Source of the DNA: Herbaspirillum sp. meg3
GTDB lineage: Bacteria > Pseudomonadota > Gammaproteobacteria > Burkholderiales > Burkholderiaceae_D
NCBI RefSeq assembly: GCF_002257565.1
Contig: NZ_CP022736.1
Coordinates: 744,001-808,000 of the forward strand
Reading direction: 5' to 3'
Length of the DNA: 64,000 bases
In this document: piece after piece, positions 26,690 to 35,130 of the stretch
Position numbering within the stretch: the first letter of the stretch is position 1
Layout: every line of letters starts with the position of its first letter
Translations under genes and position numbers: made by a program
Notes under the pieces: model-generated
What the model was told of the DNA's origin: nothing
Database searches by the model: none
The model's input: the letters and a program-made list of their open reading frames with translations, nothing else

Positions 26690-26724
26690 GCTGATCACGT
26701 TAGCTTCGCTCACTTTGCGGACAA

Positions 26725-27186
26725 TCACGCAGGCTGGTTGGATTTTGGAGTTATCTCAGCAGTGCCGTCACGAAGGCCTACTCTCCGGCATATCCACCAG
26801 TAGGCAAGTCCGCTCGCGAGCCCTGATCCTAGATAGTTCAGAGCATCATAAAAACCGGACTGTACCCAACGAACAGATGTGAACGGTTGAGCAAGCTCGA
26901 TCCAGAGGGGTATGGCGCAGATAAAGCCAGCTATTCCGTACTGCCACCATCGCGTTAGACGGAACTTCCAAAACAAAAGTGCAAGCGGTAAGCCAACGAT
27001 CAGCGCCGCAATTATCGCGAGAGGGAAGCCAATGAACCACATCAGGGGCAAGGCAGCACACCACGTCCCTGTTCCGTGGGCGAGCCCTACGCCGCAGGTG
27101 GTAAATGTGGCTCCAGTCACGCCAATAACGGCAGCGACCCCAAGCATCGACATAGTACGGAACACTGACTTGGTAGTTGGACGCAT
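26725..27186 (-). CDS. Hypothetical membrane protein (cargo between tRNA repeats)
   Basis: 153 residues from ATG 27186, which has AGGAAGA at good distance; the upstream in-frame start is less likely. Four to five hydrophobic stretches (for example MLGVAAVIGVTGATF, LPLMWFIGFPLAIIAALIVG, YGIAGFICAIPLWIELAQP) suggest an inner-membrane protein. No family recognised. It is the first of three leftward genes enclosed by the tRNA-derived repeats and is probably foreign cargo. Confidence 0.6.
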   Translation of the reverse strand: MRPTTKSVFRTMSMLGVAAVIGVTGATFTTCGVGLAHGTGTWCAALPLMWFIGFPLAIIAALIVGLPLALLFWKFRLTRWWQYGIAGFICAIPLWIELAQPFTSVRWVQSGFYDALNYLGSGLASGLAYWWICRRVGLRDGTAEITPKSNQPA

Positions 27187-27229
27187 TGTTTCTTCCTGTA
27201 GTGCTGCTGCGGGCATTCTATCGAGCTAA

Positions 27230-27562
27230 CTATCGAGGTTTGCGAAACCACATTCCTAAAAAATACAGGATTGGTAACGAGAGCGAAGTAAATATCAACA
27301 TCGGAACCCTTAGGGGGCCAAATAGAGGGGGTTGTTCTACGATCCGGAGATGCTCTGCCGGAGGCTCAGGAAGAGTCCAGCCAATCACCAGGCTATAGCA
27401 AATAAAAAGCAAGATCAAAGATGCGGACGCAAAAAGCCAAGGGTGATTGATTCGCCCCCAAAAGAAGATCAAAGAGAGTGCTGTGTAAATAATAGGCAGA
27501 GCGAAGGCAAGCGCTAGTTCTAACTCTACTCCATCAGAAAACAGGTTTAACAAGTTATACAT
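27230..27562 (-). CDS. Hypothetical small membrane protein (paralogue of the 27671 gene)
   Basis: 110 residues with about four hydrophobic segments. It begins MYNLLNLFSDGVELELALAF and ends FLGMWFRKPR. The segment HPWLFASASLILLFICYSLV resembles RPWLFVILSTVILNIMYALV in the neighbouring 27671 gene, and both end in a WFRKPR/FFRKTT-type tail, so the two are likely diverged copies. No known family. The ribosome site is weak, so the exact start is uncertain. Confidence 0.55.
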   Translation of the reverse strand: MYNLLNLFSDGVELELALAFALPIIYTALSLIFFWGRINHPWLFASASLILLFICYSLVIGWTLPEPPAEHLRIVEQPPLFGPLRVPMLIFTSLSLPILYFLGMWFRKPR

Positions 27563-27670
27563 ATTCTCGAGCTAAGTCGTAATTACGCTTGCCGCTGTCA
27601 TTTTTGGGAATTGCTAACAACGACCGTTATTGACCGGAAGCAGACGTCTATTGGCCTATGCAGGACTCGT

Positions 27671-27976
27671 CTAAGTGGTTTTGCGGAAGAAATACCCCGC
27701 AACGAGCAGTAGAAGAATTGCCGCTACTGAACACTGAATCATGAATACAGGATCTGCACCAAGCAGTGGCTTGTCCCCAGAGACGCTGGCAGGGTCTCTA
27801 TACTCCAAAAATGTATTTGCGCCAGGCCCATAGTAGAGTGCCACCAAGGCATACATGATATTAAGGATCACGGTCGAGAGAATGACAAACAACCACGGTC
27901 GACTGAGGCTGTTCCAAGTGATGCACGAAAAACCTATGGCGAGCAAGGATGGCAACGCGATGAACAGCAAAAACAT
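27671..27976 (-). CDS. Hypothetical small membrane protein (paralogue of the 27230 gene)
   Basis: 101 residues from ATG 27976, preceded by GAGGGG; a TTG nine codons upstream is the alternative. About three hydrophobic segments: MFLLFIALPSLLAIGFSCI, WLFVILSTVILNIMYALVAL and VFMIQCSVAAILLLLVAGYF. Similar to the gene at 27230 in the PWLF region and the basic tail. No known family or role. Confidence 0.55.
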   Translation of the reverse strand: MFLLFIALPSLLAIGFSCITWNSLSRPWLFVILSTVILNIMYALVALYYGPGANTFLEYRDPASVSGDKPLLGADPVFMIQCSVAAILLLLVAGYFFRKTT

Positions 27977-28210
27977 GAATCCCCTCTTTTTTGATTTAGG
28001 CAATTAGCGGCTCCTGGCCGATTGCGGACCTCGGCCCTATGTTTGTCGCGCAACTTTATCAGGAACAGCCCCGTATTCGCATTAAGAACTGGAAATTCCG
28101 CTTCGCAATTCGCAATTGAGCCGCATGTAATAAGCCTTTGCGGCCGTCTATAAATCCTTATTGCGAAGCAGAAAATAACCTAAGTTATTGATTTTATGAT
28201 TTCTACGTCG

Positions 28211-28430
28211 GACTTGTAATCAGGGGGGGGCGGGTTCAAGTCCTGCAGCCAGCACCAGTATTTAAAAGGCCCACCGTTTGGTGGCCTTTTCTTTTTTGCT
28301 GCGCCATACACTTTTTTGCGGAGCGGCCCGATTTCTGGGGTTTTCATACACAGACTCAAACGCTCCGCTTTTTACTCGCAAAAAAATAGCCCAATTCATT
28401 TGAGCTATTTTTTGCCGATCACATCAGCTT
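28211..28430. repeat. Direct repeat, copy 2: truncated tRNA-Thr remnant plus decayed terminators
   Basis: Holds bases corresponding to the tRNA-Thr anticodon arm through CCA (28211-28257), with no 5' half, so it cannot make a tRNA. The terminator at 28268-28297 has lost one stem base and the second at 28380-28413 has a mismatch. It fills most of the 450-bp gene-free gap 28004-28456. Best read as an attachment-site copy or tandem duplication at the edge of an island. Confidence 0.88.
28380..28413. terminator. Terminator hairpin after the EAL/response regulator gene
   Basis: A-run, TAGCCCAA/TTGAGCTA stem with one mismatch, T-run. It is the duplicated version of the 26655 hairpin and probably now ends the leftward signalling gene at 28457. 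Confidence 0.65.
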
Positions 28431-28456
28431 TCACCGGTTGAGTCATCGCTAAATTC

Positions 28457-30994
28457 TTACTTTAATTTCATCGCCGCTTCAAATTTCTCGAAGGCTTCAA
28501 AAATAGTGGCTTCCAATTCATCGTTATCCCAAGGTTTAACAAGAAATTTATATATTGCACCTTGATTGATTGCCTGCGTAACACTCTGTAGATTGGCATG
28601 TCCCGTTAACATAATGCGTACCGTATCAGGGAACATGTACCGCACTTTTTCTAGCAACTCAGTTCCTAGAATATCGGGCATCTGCTGATCGGTAAGGACA
28701 ACGCCGATTTGGTGTTTCGCTAGAATCTCGAACGCTTCCGTTGCGTGATTGGCCGTAAATATTTGATATCCTGAACGGCTCAGAGTACGCCGTATGGCAG
28801 AGAGGATATTAACTTCATCATCGATTACAAGTAGTGAACGAGCATAGGGTTGCTGGCGAATGGACTCCATCGGCAAGGAGACGTCTCGCTCAAGCAGCGA
28901 GGTGCAATCCTCTGCCGGCAACGGAGTACTAAAATAATAACCTTGGATCTTGTCGCATCCCTCGGTGTGTAGCATTTTGAGTTGGCTGATGGTTTCTACG
29001 CCTTCGGCGATGACCTCAAGGCGCAAACTTTTGGCGATGGCAATGATCGACCTGCAAATTGCCAAGTCATGAGGATCGTTCACGATATCACGCACAAACG
29101 ACCTGTCGATTTTAAGCCGGCAGACTGGAAATCTCTTCAGATAGCTCAGATTGGAGTAGCCAGTACCAAAGTCGTCAATAGAGAGTGTGATTCCGAGTTT
29201 TCTTAAATGGACCATGATGCCGATACTCTTTTCGGGGTCGTCCATCGAGATGCTCTCGGTCAACTCCAATTCAAGAAACTGTGCATCCAATCCAGATTCA
29301 TCGATAATGCGTTCAAGCAAGATCTTCAGATCTTTTTCTATGAATTGCATTGCTGACAAGTTCACAGCCATAATTCCTGGCCTGAAGCCCATGTCCTGCC
29401 ATGCCTTGCACTGGCGACACGCTGTTCTAAGTACCCATTCACCCAATTCAAAAATTAAATCCGATTCTTCCGCCAGCGCGATAAATTCAGCGGGCATCAG
29501 CAATCCTCTTTCAGGATGATTCCATCTCACCAGAGCTTCGAATCCTGCAATCCGTCCATTTTTCAGAGAGACCTGCGGCTGATAGTGCAACAGAAGAGCA
29601 TTCTGCCGGATGGCATCTCTGAGCTGAGAAACCAAGACGTGACGTCTCGCAATCTCCTGATTAAAGCTGGGAGAATAGAATTGATGATGATCGTGGGGGC
29701 TTAATTGCGCTCGATGCAAGGCGATTTCGGCATAGTGCAATAAAGATTCAGTCGTTTGAGCATCGTTTGGAAATATGGAAATACCCAGTTTGGGAAAGAG
29801 ATGGACACTGGGCTGACCCGGAATCGAATAGGGTTCAACCAATATCTGAGTCAAATCGCCAACAATAATGTCAAGTTCGTTTTGGTTGACGTCCTCCAGC
29901 AAGACCGCAAACACGTAATCTGAATACTGGGTAATCGTCGCAGCTTCTGGATGTTTCCAGACTTGCAGGCGTTCCACTACTGCGGCGGACAAAGCGATAC
30001 CAGCCTGCGCACCGAATGCATCACGAATCTGCATGTGACCGTTTAACTCGACGAGCATGAGTACAACCAATGCGTGGTCAGATCCGCAGCGCAAAATAGC
30101 TTGGCCTAAACGGTCCCGCAAAACAATACGATTTGGCAGTCCGGTAACGTGATCGAAGTGGCTCAACTTATAGATTTTTTGTTCTGCCTCTTGCCACTCA
30201 GTAATGTCGATGCCGCTAATGACGAAAATAGTCTTGAAGTAACGATTTTCTAAAATGCTGAGAGAGCACAAGATAGTGCGTACCCGGCCATCGCGGGTAA
30301 GCCATTCACTGTGATGCTGCAGCGGAAACAATGACCGGTTGGTATTTTGATAAAGTTCTTTTTCGCTTAGTGCTTGGAATGGACTAAAAAAAACATCCCA
30401 GAAGCATAAGCCGAGAACTTCAGTTCCTGAATAACCTTTGGATTTTTCTCCGGCTTGGTTAAAGCGGAGTATGCGTCCCTCCAGGTCAAGCATTACCCCT
30501 ATGGCGCCCGCCGTGTCAAAGACAGTGGAAAGCAGGTGGCTTTCCGCATACAAAATTTCTTCTGTCCTGCGCCGGATTGCGCGTTCGTGCGATTCTTGCA
30601 GCGCCCGACGTACGGATGATGGTAATCGCGCGATATTATTTTTAAGGACATAGTCGTAGGCGCCAACCCGCAGCGCCTGAATCGCCAGCTCTTCGCCAAT
30701 GGTGCCGGAGACAAATATGAACGGAACGTCTGGCGCCTGCTCTTTGGCAATTCGTAGAGCGGTCATCCCGTCAAAAGCCGGTAACGAGAAGTCGCACAGG
30801 ATGACGTCTACGCGACCTTACAATGCATGTAAAAAATCGGCAGATGTGTCGACGCGTTCAAAAGATGAATGCAACCCTGCTCGTTCGAGTTCGTGGCGTA
30901 CAAGATCGGCATCTTCGATTACGTCTTCAACAAAGATAATGCGAAGGTTTTCTTCTGAGTACGAGGGATGCTCAGCAAGCGCCGCTTTATACAT
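28457..30994 (-). pseudogene. REC-PAS-GGDEF(degenerate)-EAL-REC c-di-GMP phosphodiesterase, split by an in-frame stop
   Basis: The long open part (28457-30766, 769 residues) starts inside a receiver domain (MTALRIAKEQAPDVPFIFVS). The same frame continues upstream through one TAA (minus-strand codon at 30820-30818) into LRIIFVEDVIEDADLVRHEL, and VDVILCDFSLPAFDG follows the stop, so a whole receiver is present but interrupted. Then come PAS (about 75-190), GGDEF with YSDYVF in place of GGDEF (281-286), an EAL domain with intact EAL (410-412), DDFGTGYS and EGVE, and a second receiver (about 645-765, LTDQQMPDILG). It may be a recent nonsense mutation, or a shorter product may start at 30766. EAL activity looks intact; cyclase activity does not. 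Confidence 0.8.
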
Positions 30995-31142
30995 AGACTT
31001 GGTACCGGAAGAAAGGATCTAGACCGAGATTGGCTGCGAAAATGCTTGTTACGCCTGACACTGAATTTCATGTTATTCCTGTGGGCGGCTAAAGACAACG
31101 TATCTACGAACTTAACCCGGTCAAGATAGTTGCCAAATTGAA

Positions 31143-31171
31143 TTGCCTGTATTGGTCTTTGCTGTTAATAA
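31143..31171 (+). promoter_or_regulatory. Candidate sigma-70 promoter of the signalling operon
   Basis: TTGCCT, 17-bp spacer, TAATAA, about 108 bp before the first kinase gene in the divergent gap 30995-31278. It is the best sigma-70-like match seen in that gap, read by eye. Confidence 0.35.
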
Positions 31172-31278
31172 TATGTCTCCAGCGGACAGCATTGGCAGAA
31201 AAGTCGTACAAAAGAGAATTAAAAATATCGGCAGCTAAGTTGTTATCAGACGTCTGTAAGGGTATTGCCCAATAGATC

Positions 31279-32559
31279 ATGAACCAACAATTTGAAACTT
31301 TCGAATCGACTGCGCCCATCGCTCAACCGATGGAAATGACGCAGAGATTTGAGTATCTGATAGCGAACACTCCTGCGATTATCTATAGCAGCGTCCCCTC
31401 CGGTGATTTCAAAATGACCTTTGTCAGCGAAAATGCATCGAGAGTGCTGGGCTATGCTCCCCAAGAGATGGTTGATGATCCCAATTTCTGGTTTGATCAT
31501 ATTCATCCAGATGATGCGCCGAACATATTTTCGAGTCTGGCCCTGCTGTTTGTTGAGGGAGAGCGGGCCTACGAATATCGCTTCCTTACCAAAGACAACC
31601 GATATCTGTGGATGCATGACAGCTTGCGTCTCATTCGTGATGAAAATAACAACCCGATTGAGGTTATTGGTTCTTTGACCAATATTACGGAGCGAAAATT
31701 GATGGAGGAGGCGTTGCACCGTACGGGCGATGAACAACGCGAGCTCATTGAAAAGTTAAAGGAGACGCAGGCTCAACTTCTGCAGTCAGAAAAAATGGCG
31801 TCAATCGGCCAATTGGCGGCAGGTGTTGCGCATGAAATAAACAATCCTATCGGATTCGTCAGCTCCAACATGAAATCGCTGAATACCTATGTTGAAAAAC
31901 TGCTTCAAGTAGTGACGCGACAGGAAGAATTACTGCAACAGGACGAGGTTAGCGCCAACCTAAAAAACCAGGCAAAGAAATTAAGTGCTGAGGCGGATTT
32001 ATCCTATCTGAGAGAGGACGTAGTTGATCTCATTGCAGAATCTCTGGATGGTCTTAAACGTGTGAAAGATATTGTCCAGTCTTTAAAAGATTTTTCGCAT
32101 GTCGGAGAGAGCGACTGGCAAATGGTCGATATCGAAAAGGGGCTGGAAAGCACGATCACTATTGCAAATAATGAGCTTAAGTATAAAGCCGTTATTGAAA
32201 GGAACTATGGCGTTTTACCGCAGGTAAAAGGTCTCGCCTCTCAGTTGAACCAGGTTTTTATGAACCTGCTCGTCAATGCCGCGCATGCTATTTCTGAAAG
32301 AGGAACAATTGGCATCTATACAGAATGCCAGGATGGCTGGGTCTACATACGGATTCAAGATACCGGTTGCGGCATTCCTCCCGAAAACCTGTCTCGTATT
32401 TTTGAACCGTTCTTTACAACCAAACCTGTTGGAAGCGGCACGGGATTAGGTTTGTCACTGTCCTACGGAATAGTACAAAAACATAACGGGCGCATTGAGG
32501 TAGAAAGCGAAGTAGGCATTGGGACAAGTTTTACGGTATGTCTGCCTGTAAGCCAGTAG
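31279..32559 (+). CDS. PAS domain sensor histidine kinase (first of two similar kinases)
   Basis: 426 residues, no membrane segment, so cytoplasmic. A PAS fold (about 22-140, with FVSENASRVLGYAPQEMVDD) is followed by a coiled coil and the H-box ASIGQLAAGVAHEINNPIG with His185. The ATPase domain has NLLVNAAHAI (N box), QDTGCGIPPENLSRIFEPFF and GTGLGLSLSYGIVQKH. Starts a rightward set of five to six signalling genes and probably phosphorylates the receivers encoded next. AT-rich: the 60-base line at 32041 has 21 G/C. Very similar in its kinase core to the gene at 36012. Confidence 0.9.
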   Translation: MNQQFETFESTAPIAQPMEMTQRFEYLIANTPAIIYSSVPSGDFKMTFVSENASRVLGYAPQEMVDDPNFWFDHIHPDDAPNIFSSLALLFVEGERAYEYRFLTKDNRYLWMHDSLRLIRDENNNPIEVIGSLTNITERKLMEEALHRTGDEQRELIEKLKETQAQLLQSEKMASIGQLAAGVAHEINNPIGFVSSNMKSLNTYVEKLLQVVTRQEELLQQDEVSANLKNQAKKLSAEADLSYLREDVVDLIAESLDGLKRVKDIVQSLKDFSHVGESDWQMVDIEKGLESTITIANNELKYKAVIERNYGVLPQVKGLASQLNQVFMNLLVNAAHAISERGTIGIYTECQDGWVYIRIQDTGCGIPPENLSRIFEPFFTTKPVGSGTGLGLSLSYGIVQKHNGRIEVESEVGIGTSFTVCLPVSQ

Positions 32560-32620
32560 CCTGGATGAAAAGTGAGTCGTAGCAATTCATAGTGAAGCGT
32601 TCATAGAAGAGGATCTACGT

Positions 32621-33970
32621 ATGTCGAATACTGTTACGGCTTCAGACTATCCTGATGTAGAGAGCGTCATGCCGCCTTCGGTCATTCTTCTGGTTGATGA
32701 TGAGGCGAGCATCCTGTCATCTCTGAAACGTGTTCTAAGACCTAAAGGCTACACGATCATCACTGCGGAAAGTGGCGCAGAAGGTCTTAGGCTCCTGGAA
32801 GAAAACGCGGTCGATCTGATTATCTCCGATATGCGCATGCCGGAGATGACCGGTGCCCAGTTTCTGGGAAAGGCAAAGGAGCGCTATCCCGAGGTCACTC
32901 GCATTCTTCTGACTGGATACTCAGAAATTACGTCAACAGTGTCTGCCATTAATGACGGAGGAATTTATCACTATCTTCAAAAACCTTGGGATGAGCAAGA
33001 TCTTATATTGACGATACAGCGTGCCCTTGAACAGCAACATCTTAAAAAAGAGGCTGCACGACTCAATGAAGTTGTTCGGAAGCAGAACGAAGAGCTCCTG
33101 ACATTCAATGCCCGGTTGGAGAAACAAGTCCAGGCACGCACGGAAGAAATTCGTCAGACAGTAATGTTTCTGGAAAACAGTCAGGCAGAGATAAAACTGA
33201 ATTTTTTGACAATGCTGAAGGTTTTTTCAAACATGATTGAGTTACGCTCAGGCATGCTCGGTGGTCAGTCCGATCGTGTGAGTGCGCTGTGCAGAAGCCT
33301 TGGTAAGAAACTGAAAATCCCTGAAATTGAAATACAAGATCTGGCAATTGCAGGGCTGCTGCACGCGATCGGAAAAATCGGACTACCCGATGAATTGATC
33401 CGCAAACCTCAAGAAAAAATGTCGGGCGAGGAATCCCGGATTTTCATGACGCATCCGGTTAAAGGTCATATGGTGCTCACGCCGGTAACTGCATTTAATC
33501 ATGTTGGCGATCTGATTTTGTACCAATATGAGCGTTACGATGGAAGGGGCGTTCCTGAAGGAATTGCGGGCGACAAGATCCCCCTTGGCGCCCGCATTTT
33601 GGCCGTCGCACGCGACTTTGAGGCGTTGCGATCTGGGGCGATCGCAACGCTGCCCCTTCCGCTGGAGAAATCCGTTCAAATTATTAAGTCTCAAAGCGGT
33701 CATCGTTATGATCCCGCCGTAGTAGAGAGCTTTATTGCTCTCGTCAACGATAACGATTCCTTGCTGTCTGAAAAATCGAGAGATATCAAATCTCGTGATC
33801 TAGAAGTGGGCATGCAATTAGCCGAGGACTTGCGAACCAATGAGGGAATACTTCTTATCGTCCGCGACTCCGTTATTTCCGCAAACAATATTCAACAGAT
33901 CAGGAAGTTTGAGCAACTGGAAGACACTGCTTTGCATATATCGATCAAGATTTTGGAAAAAGATGCTTAG
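32621..33970 (+). CDS. Response regulator with degenerate HD-GYP domain
   Basis: 449 residues: receiver (20-135; Asp70 in ISDMRMPEMTG, Lys in LQKPW), coiled coil (about 138-190), HD-GYP-like domain (195-375) and a C-terminal module (390-449). The HD motif is HA (His248-Ala249), the HHE motif is YQYE (301-304), GYP is GVP (310-312) and VAD is VAR. The early metal-ligand His is Gln216. With most metal ligands lost it is unlikely to hydrolyse c-di-GMP and may act as a binding or regulatory protein, as known for the degenerate HD-GYP protein HnoD of Shewanella. Lies 61 bp after the kinase. Confidence 0.88.
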   Translation: MSNTVTASDYPDVESVMPPSVILLVDDEASILSSLKRVLRPKGYTIITAESGAEGLRLLEENAVDLIISDMRMPEMTGAQFLGKAKERYPEVTRILLTGYSEITSTVSAINDGGIYHYLQKPWDEQDLILTIQRALEQQHLKKEAARLNEVVRKQNEELLTFNARLEKQVQARTEEIRQTVMFLENSQAEIKLNFLTMLKVFSNMIELRSGMLGGQSDRVSALCRSLGKKLKIPEIEIQDLAIAGLLHAIGKIGLPDELIRKPQEKMSGEESRIFMTHPVKGHMVLTPVTAFNHVGDLILYQYERYDGRGVPEGIAGDKIPLGARILAVARDFEALRSGAIATLPLPLEKSVQIIKSQSGHRYDPAVVESFIALVNDNDSLLSEKSRDIKSRDLEVGMQLAEDLRTNEGILLIVRDSVISANNIQQIRKFEQLEDTALHISIKILEKDA

Positions 33971-33987
33971 TGCGGGAGTGAACAATT

Positions 33988-34806
33988 ATGTCGGAAGAAA
34001 CGATTTCTGAGACGTTTCGACGCCGGTTGCTGCTGGTCGACGATGAAGTCAATATTTTGTCGGCTCTGAAACGTTTATTACGTCAGGACAAGTACGAGAT
34101 AACGACCGCCAACAACGGCCAAGAGGCGTTGAATATGCTGGAGAACAATCCTGTAGACGTTATCGTCACCGATCAACGTATGCCTGGAATGACAGGAGTG
34201 GAGTTTTTGCGTCTGGCCAAAGAATCCTATCCGGACACGGTTCGGATTGTTCTCAGCGGATATACAGAGCTGCAATCAGTTACTGACGCCGTCAATGAAG
34301 GCGCGGTTTATAAATTCTTGACCAAACCTTGGGACGATATCCAGCTAAGAGGTCATGTGGCGGAAGCTTTCAGAAGAAAGGAAATGGCAGACGAGAACCT
34401 GCGTTTGCAAAGCCAGCTTCAAATAGCAAATTTAGCCTTGGCAAGGACAAATCAAGAGCTGGACAAGTTGTTGAGAGAGCAGGAAGAGCGGATTGAACAT
34501 GACGAAGTTAGCCTGCAAATTACCCATGAGATCCTGGAGCATGTCAGCACGCCGATACTTGGTATTGATGACGAGAGAACTATTGTGTTTATCAATGCGG
34601 CCGCGCAAGAGCTTCTCGGTCGTTCCAACGCTTTTCTTGGCATGAAAATGGGAAGTGACACTCCCCAGTTAGAGCAGGCCCTGAATCATTCGTGCACAGA
34701 AATCAGTCTTCATAATGAGCGTTATAAGGTTCTTACCCATCCGATGGGGAAAAATTCTCGCTCCAGAGGAAAGCTGATGACACTTGTTAAATTGGATCAG
34801 AGTTAA
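33988..34806 (+). CDS. Response regulator with coiled coil and PAS-like domain
   Basis: 272 residues. Receiver (14-130) with Asp62 in VTDQRMPGMTG and the Lys in LTKPWDD; then a coiled coil (about 135-175, LARTNQELDKLLREQEERIE); then a PAS-like region (about 180-260, VSTPILGIDDERTIVFINAA). There is no DNA-binding or enzymatic output domain, so it probably works by protein contact. The receiver resembles those of the neighbouring HD-GYP and EAL proteins, pointing to duplication of one ancestral receiver. Starts 17 bp after the HD-GYP gene. Confidence 0.85.
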   Translation: MSEETISETFRRRLLLVDDEVNILSALKRLLRQDKYEITTANNGQEALNMLENNPVDVIVTDQRMPGMTGVEFLRLAKESYPDTVRIVLSGYTELQSVTDAVNEGAVYKFLTKPWDDIQLRGHVAEAFRRKEMADENLRLQSQLQIANLALARTNQELDKLLREQEERIEHDEVSLQITHEILEHVSTPILGIDDERTIVFINAAAQELLGRSNAFLGMKMGSDTPQLEQALNHSCTEISLHNERYKVLTHPMGKNSRSRGKLMTLVKLDQS

Positions 34807-34812
34807 ATTACG

Positions 34813-35130
34813 ATGGCTTCCACTAACCCGTCTCAAGAGATCCCTTTAGATCAAGCGACGCCAGGAATGGTGCTGGCTGAAGCCGTGCTGGATAAGTCCG
34901 GTGCCCGTCTGATCTCCCCTGACGTGGAACTGACCGAGAAATCCATTCATGCGTTAAAACATCGCGGCATACAAAGCATCAAGGTTTTGTTGCCGGTGAT
35001 TGAGGAAGGAAATAGCCAGGTAAGAGAGCAACAATTGCAAAGACTTGATGAATTGTTCAAAAACAGCCTCAGCTCAGAAGCGAATCGGCTCCTCCTGGAT
35101 TGCCTGCGGCGCTACAGGATGATGCAATGA
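34813..35130 (+). CDS. Small protein resembling the HD-GYP accessory module
   Basis: 105 residues. The core ATPGMVLAEAVLDKSGARLI followed by LTEKSIHALKHRGI resembles modules attached to HD-GYP proteins and also the C-terminal tail of the HD-GYP protein two genes upstream (LEVGMQLAEDLRTNEGILLI). A helical C-terminus follows. Function unknown; likely a partner of the HD-GYP or HDOD protein. It sits 6 bp after the preceding gene and its TGA overlaps the ATG of the HDOD gene (ATGA), so the two are translationally coupled. Confidence 0.75.
   Translation: MASTNPSQEIPLDQATPGMVLAEAVLDKSGARLISPDVELTEKSIHALKHRGIQSIKVLLPVIEEGNSQVREQQLQRLDELFKNSLSSEANRLLLDCLRRYRMMQ

Larger units (their letters stand above)
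26484..26703. repeat. Direct repeat, copy 1: tRNA-Thr 3' part plus downstream terminators
   Basis: This stretch matches 28211-28430 at nearly constant spacing. The first 47 bases (tRNA anticodon arm to CCA) differ at one base; the next bases through GTATTTAAAAGGCCCACC are identical. After that the copies diverge but keep both hairpins and phrases such as TTTACTCGCAAAAAAATAGCCC and GATCAC. It is the intact copy, as the tRNA is complete only here. Confidence 0.9.

Noticed and set aside
28211..28257. A second tRNA-Thr gene
   Set aside because: Only the anticodon arm to CCA is present; the acceptor 5' strand and D-arm are missing, so it is a remnant.
26531..28456. Integrase or transposase gene for the island
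   Set aside because: No open frame in or near the repeats has recombinase features; the three genes present are small membrane proteins.
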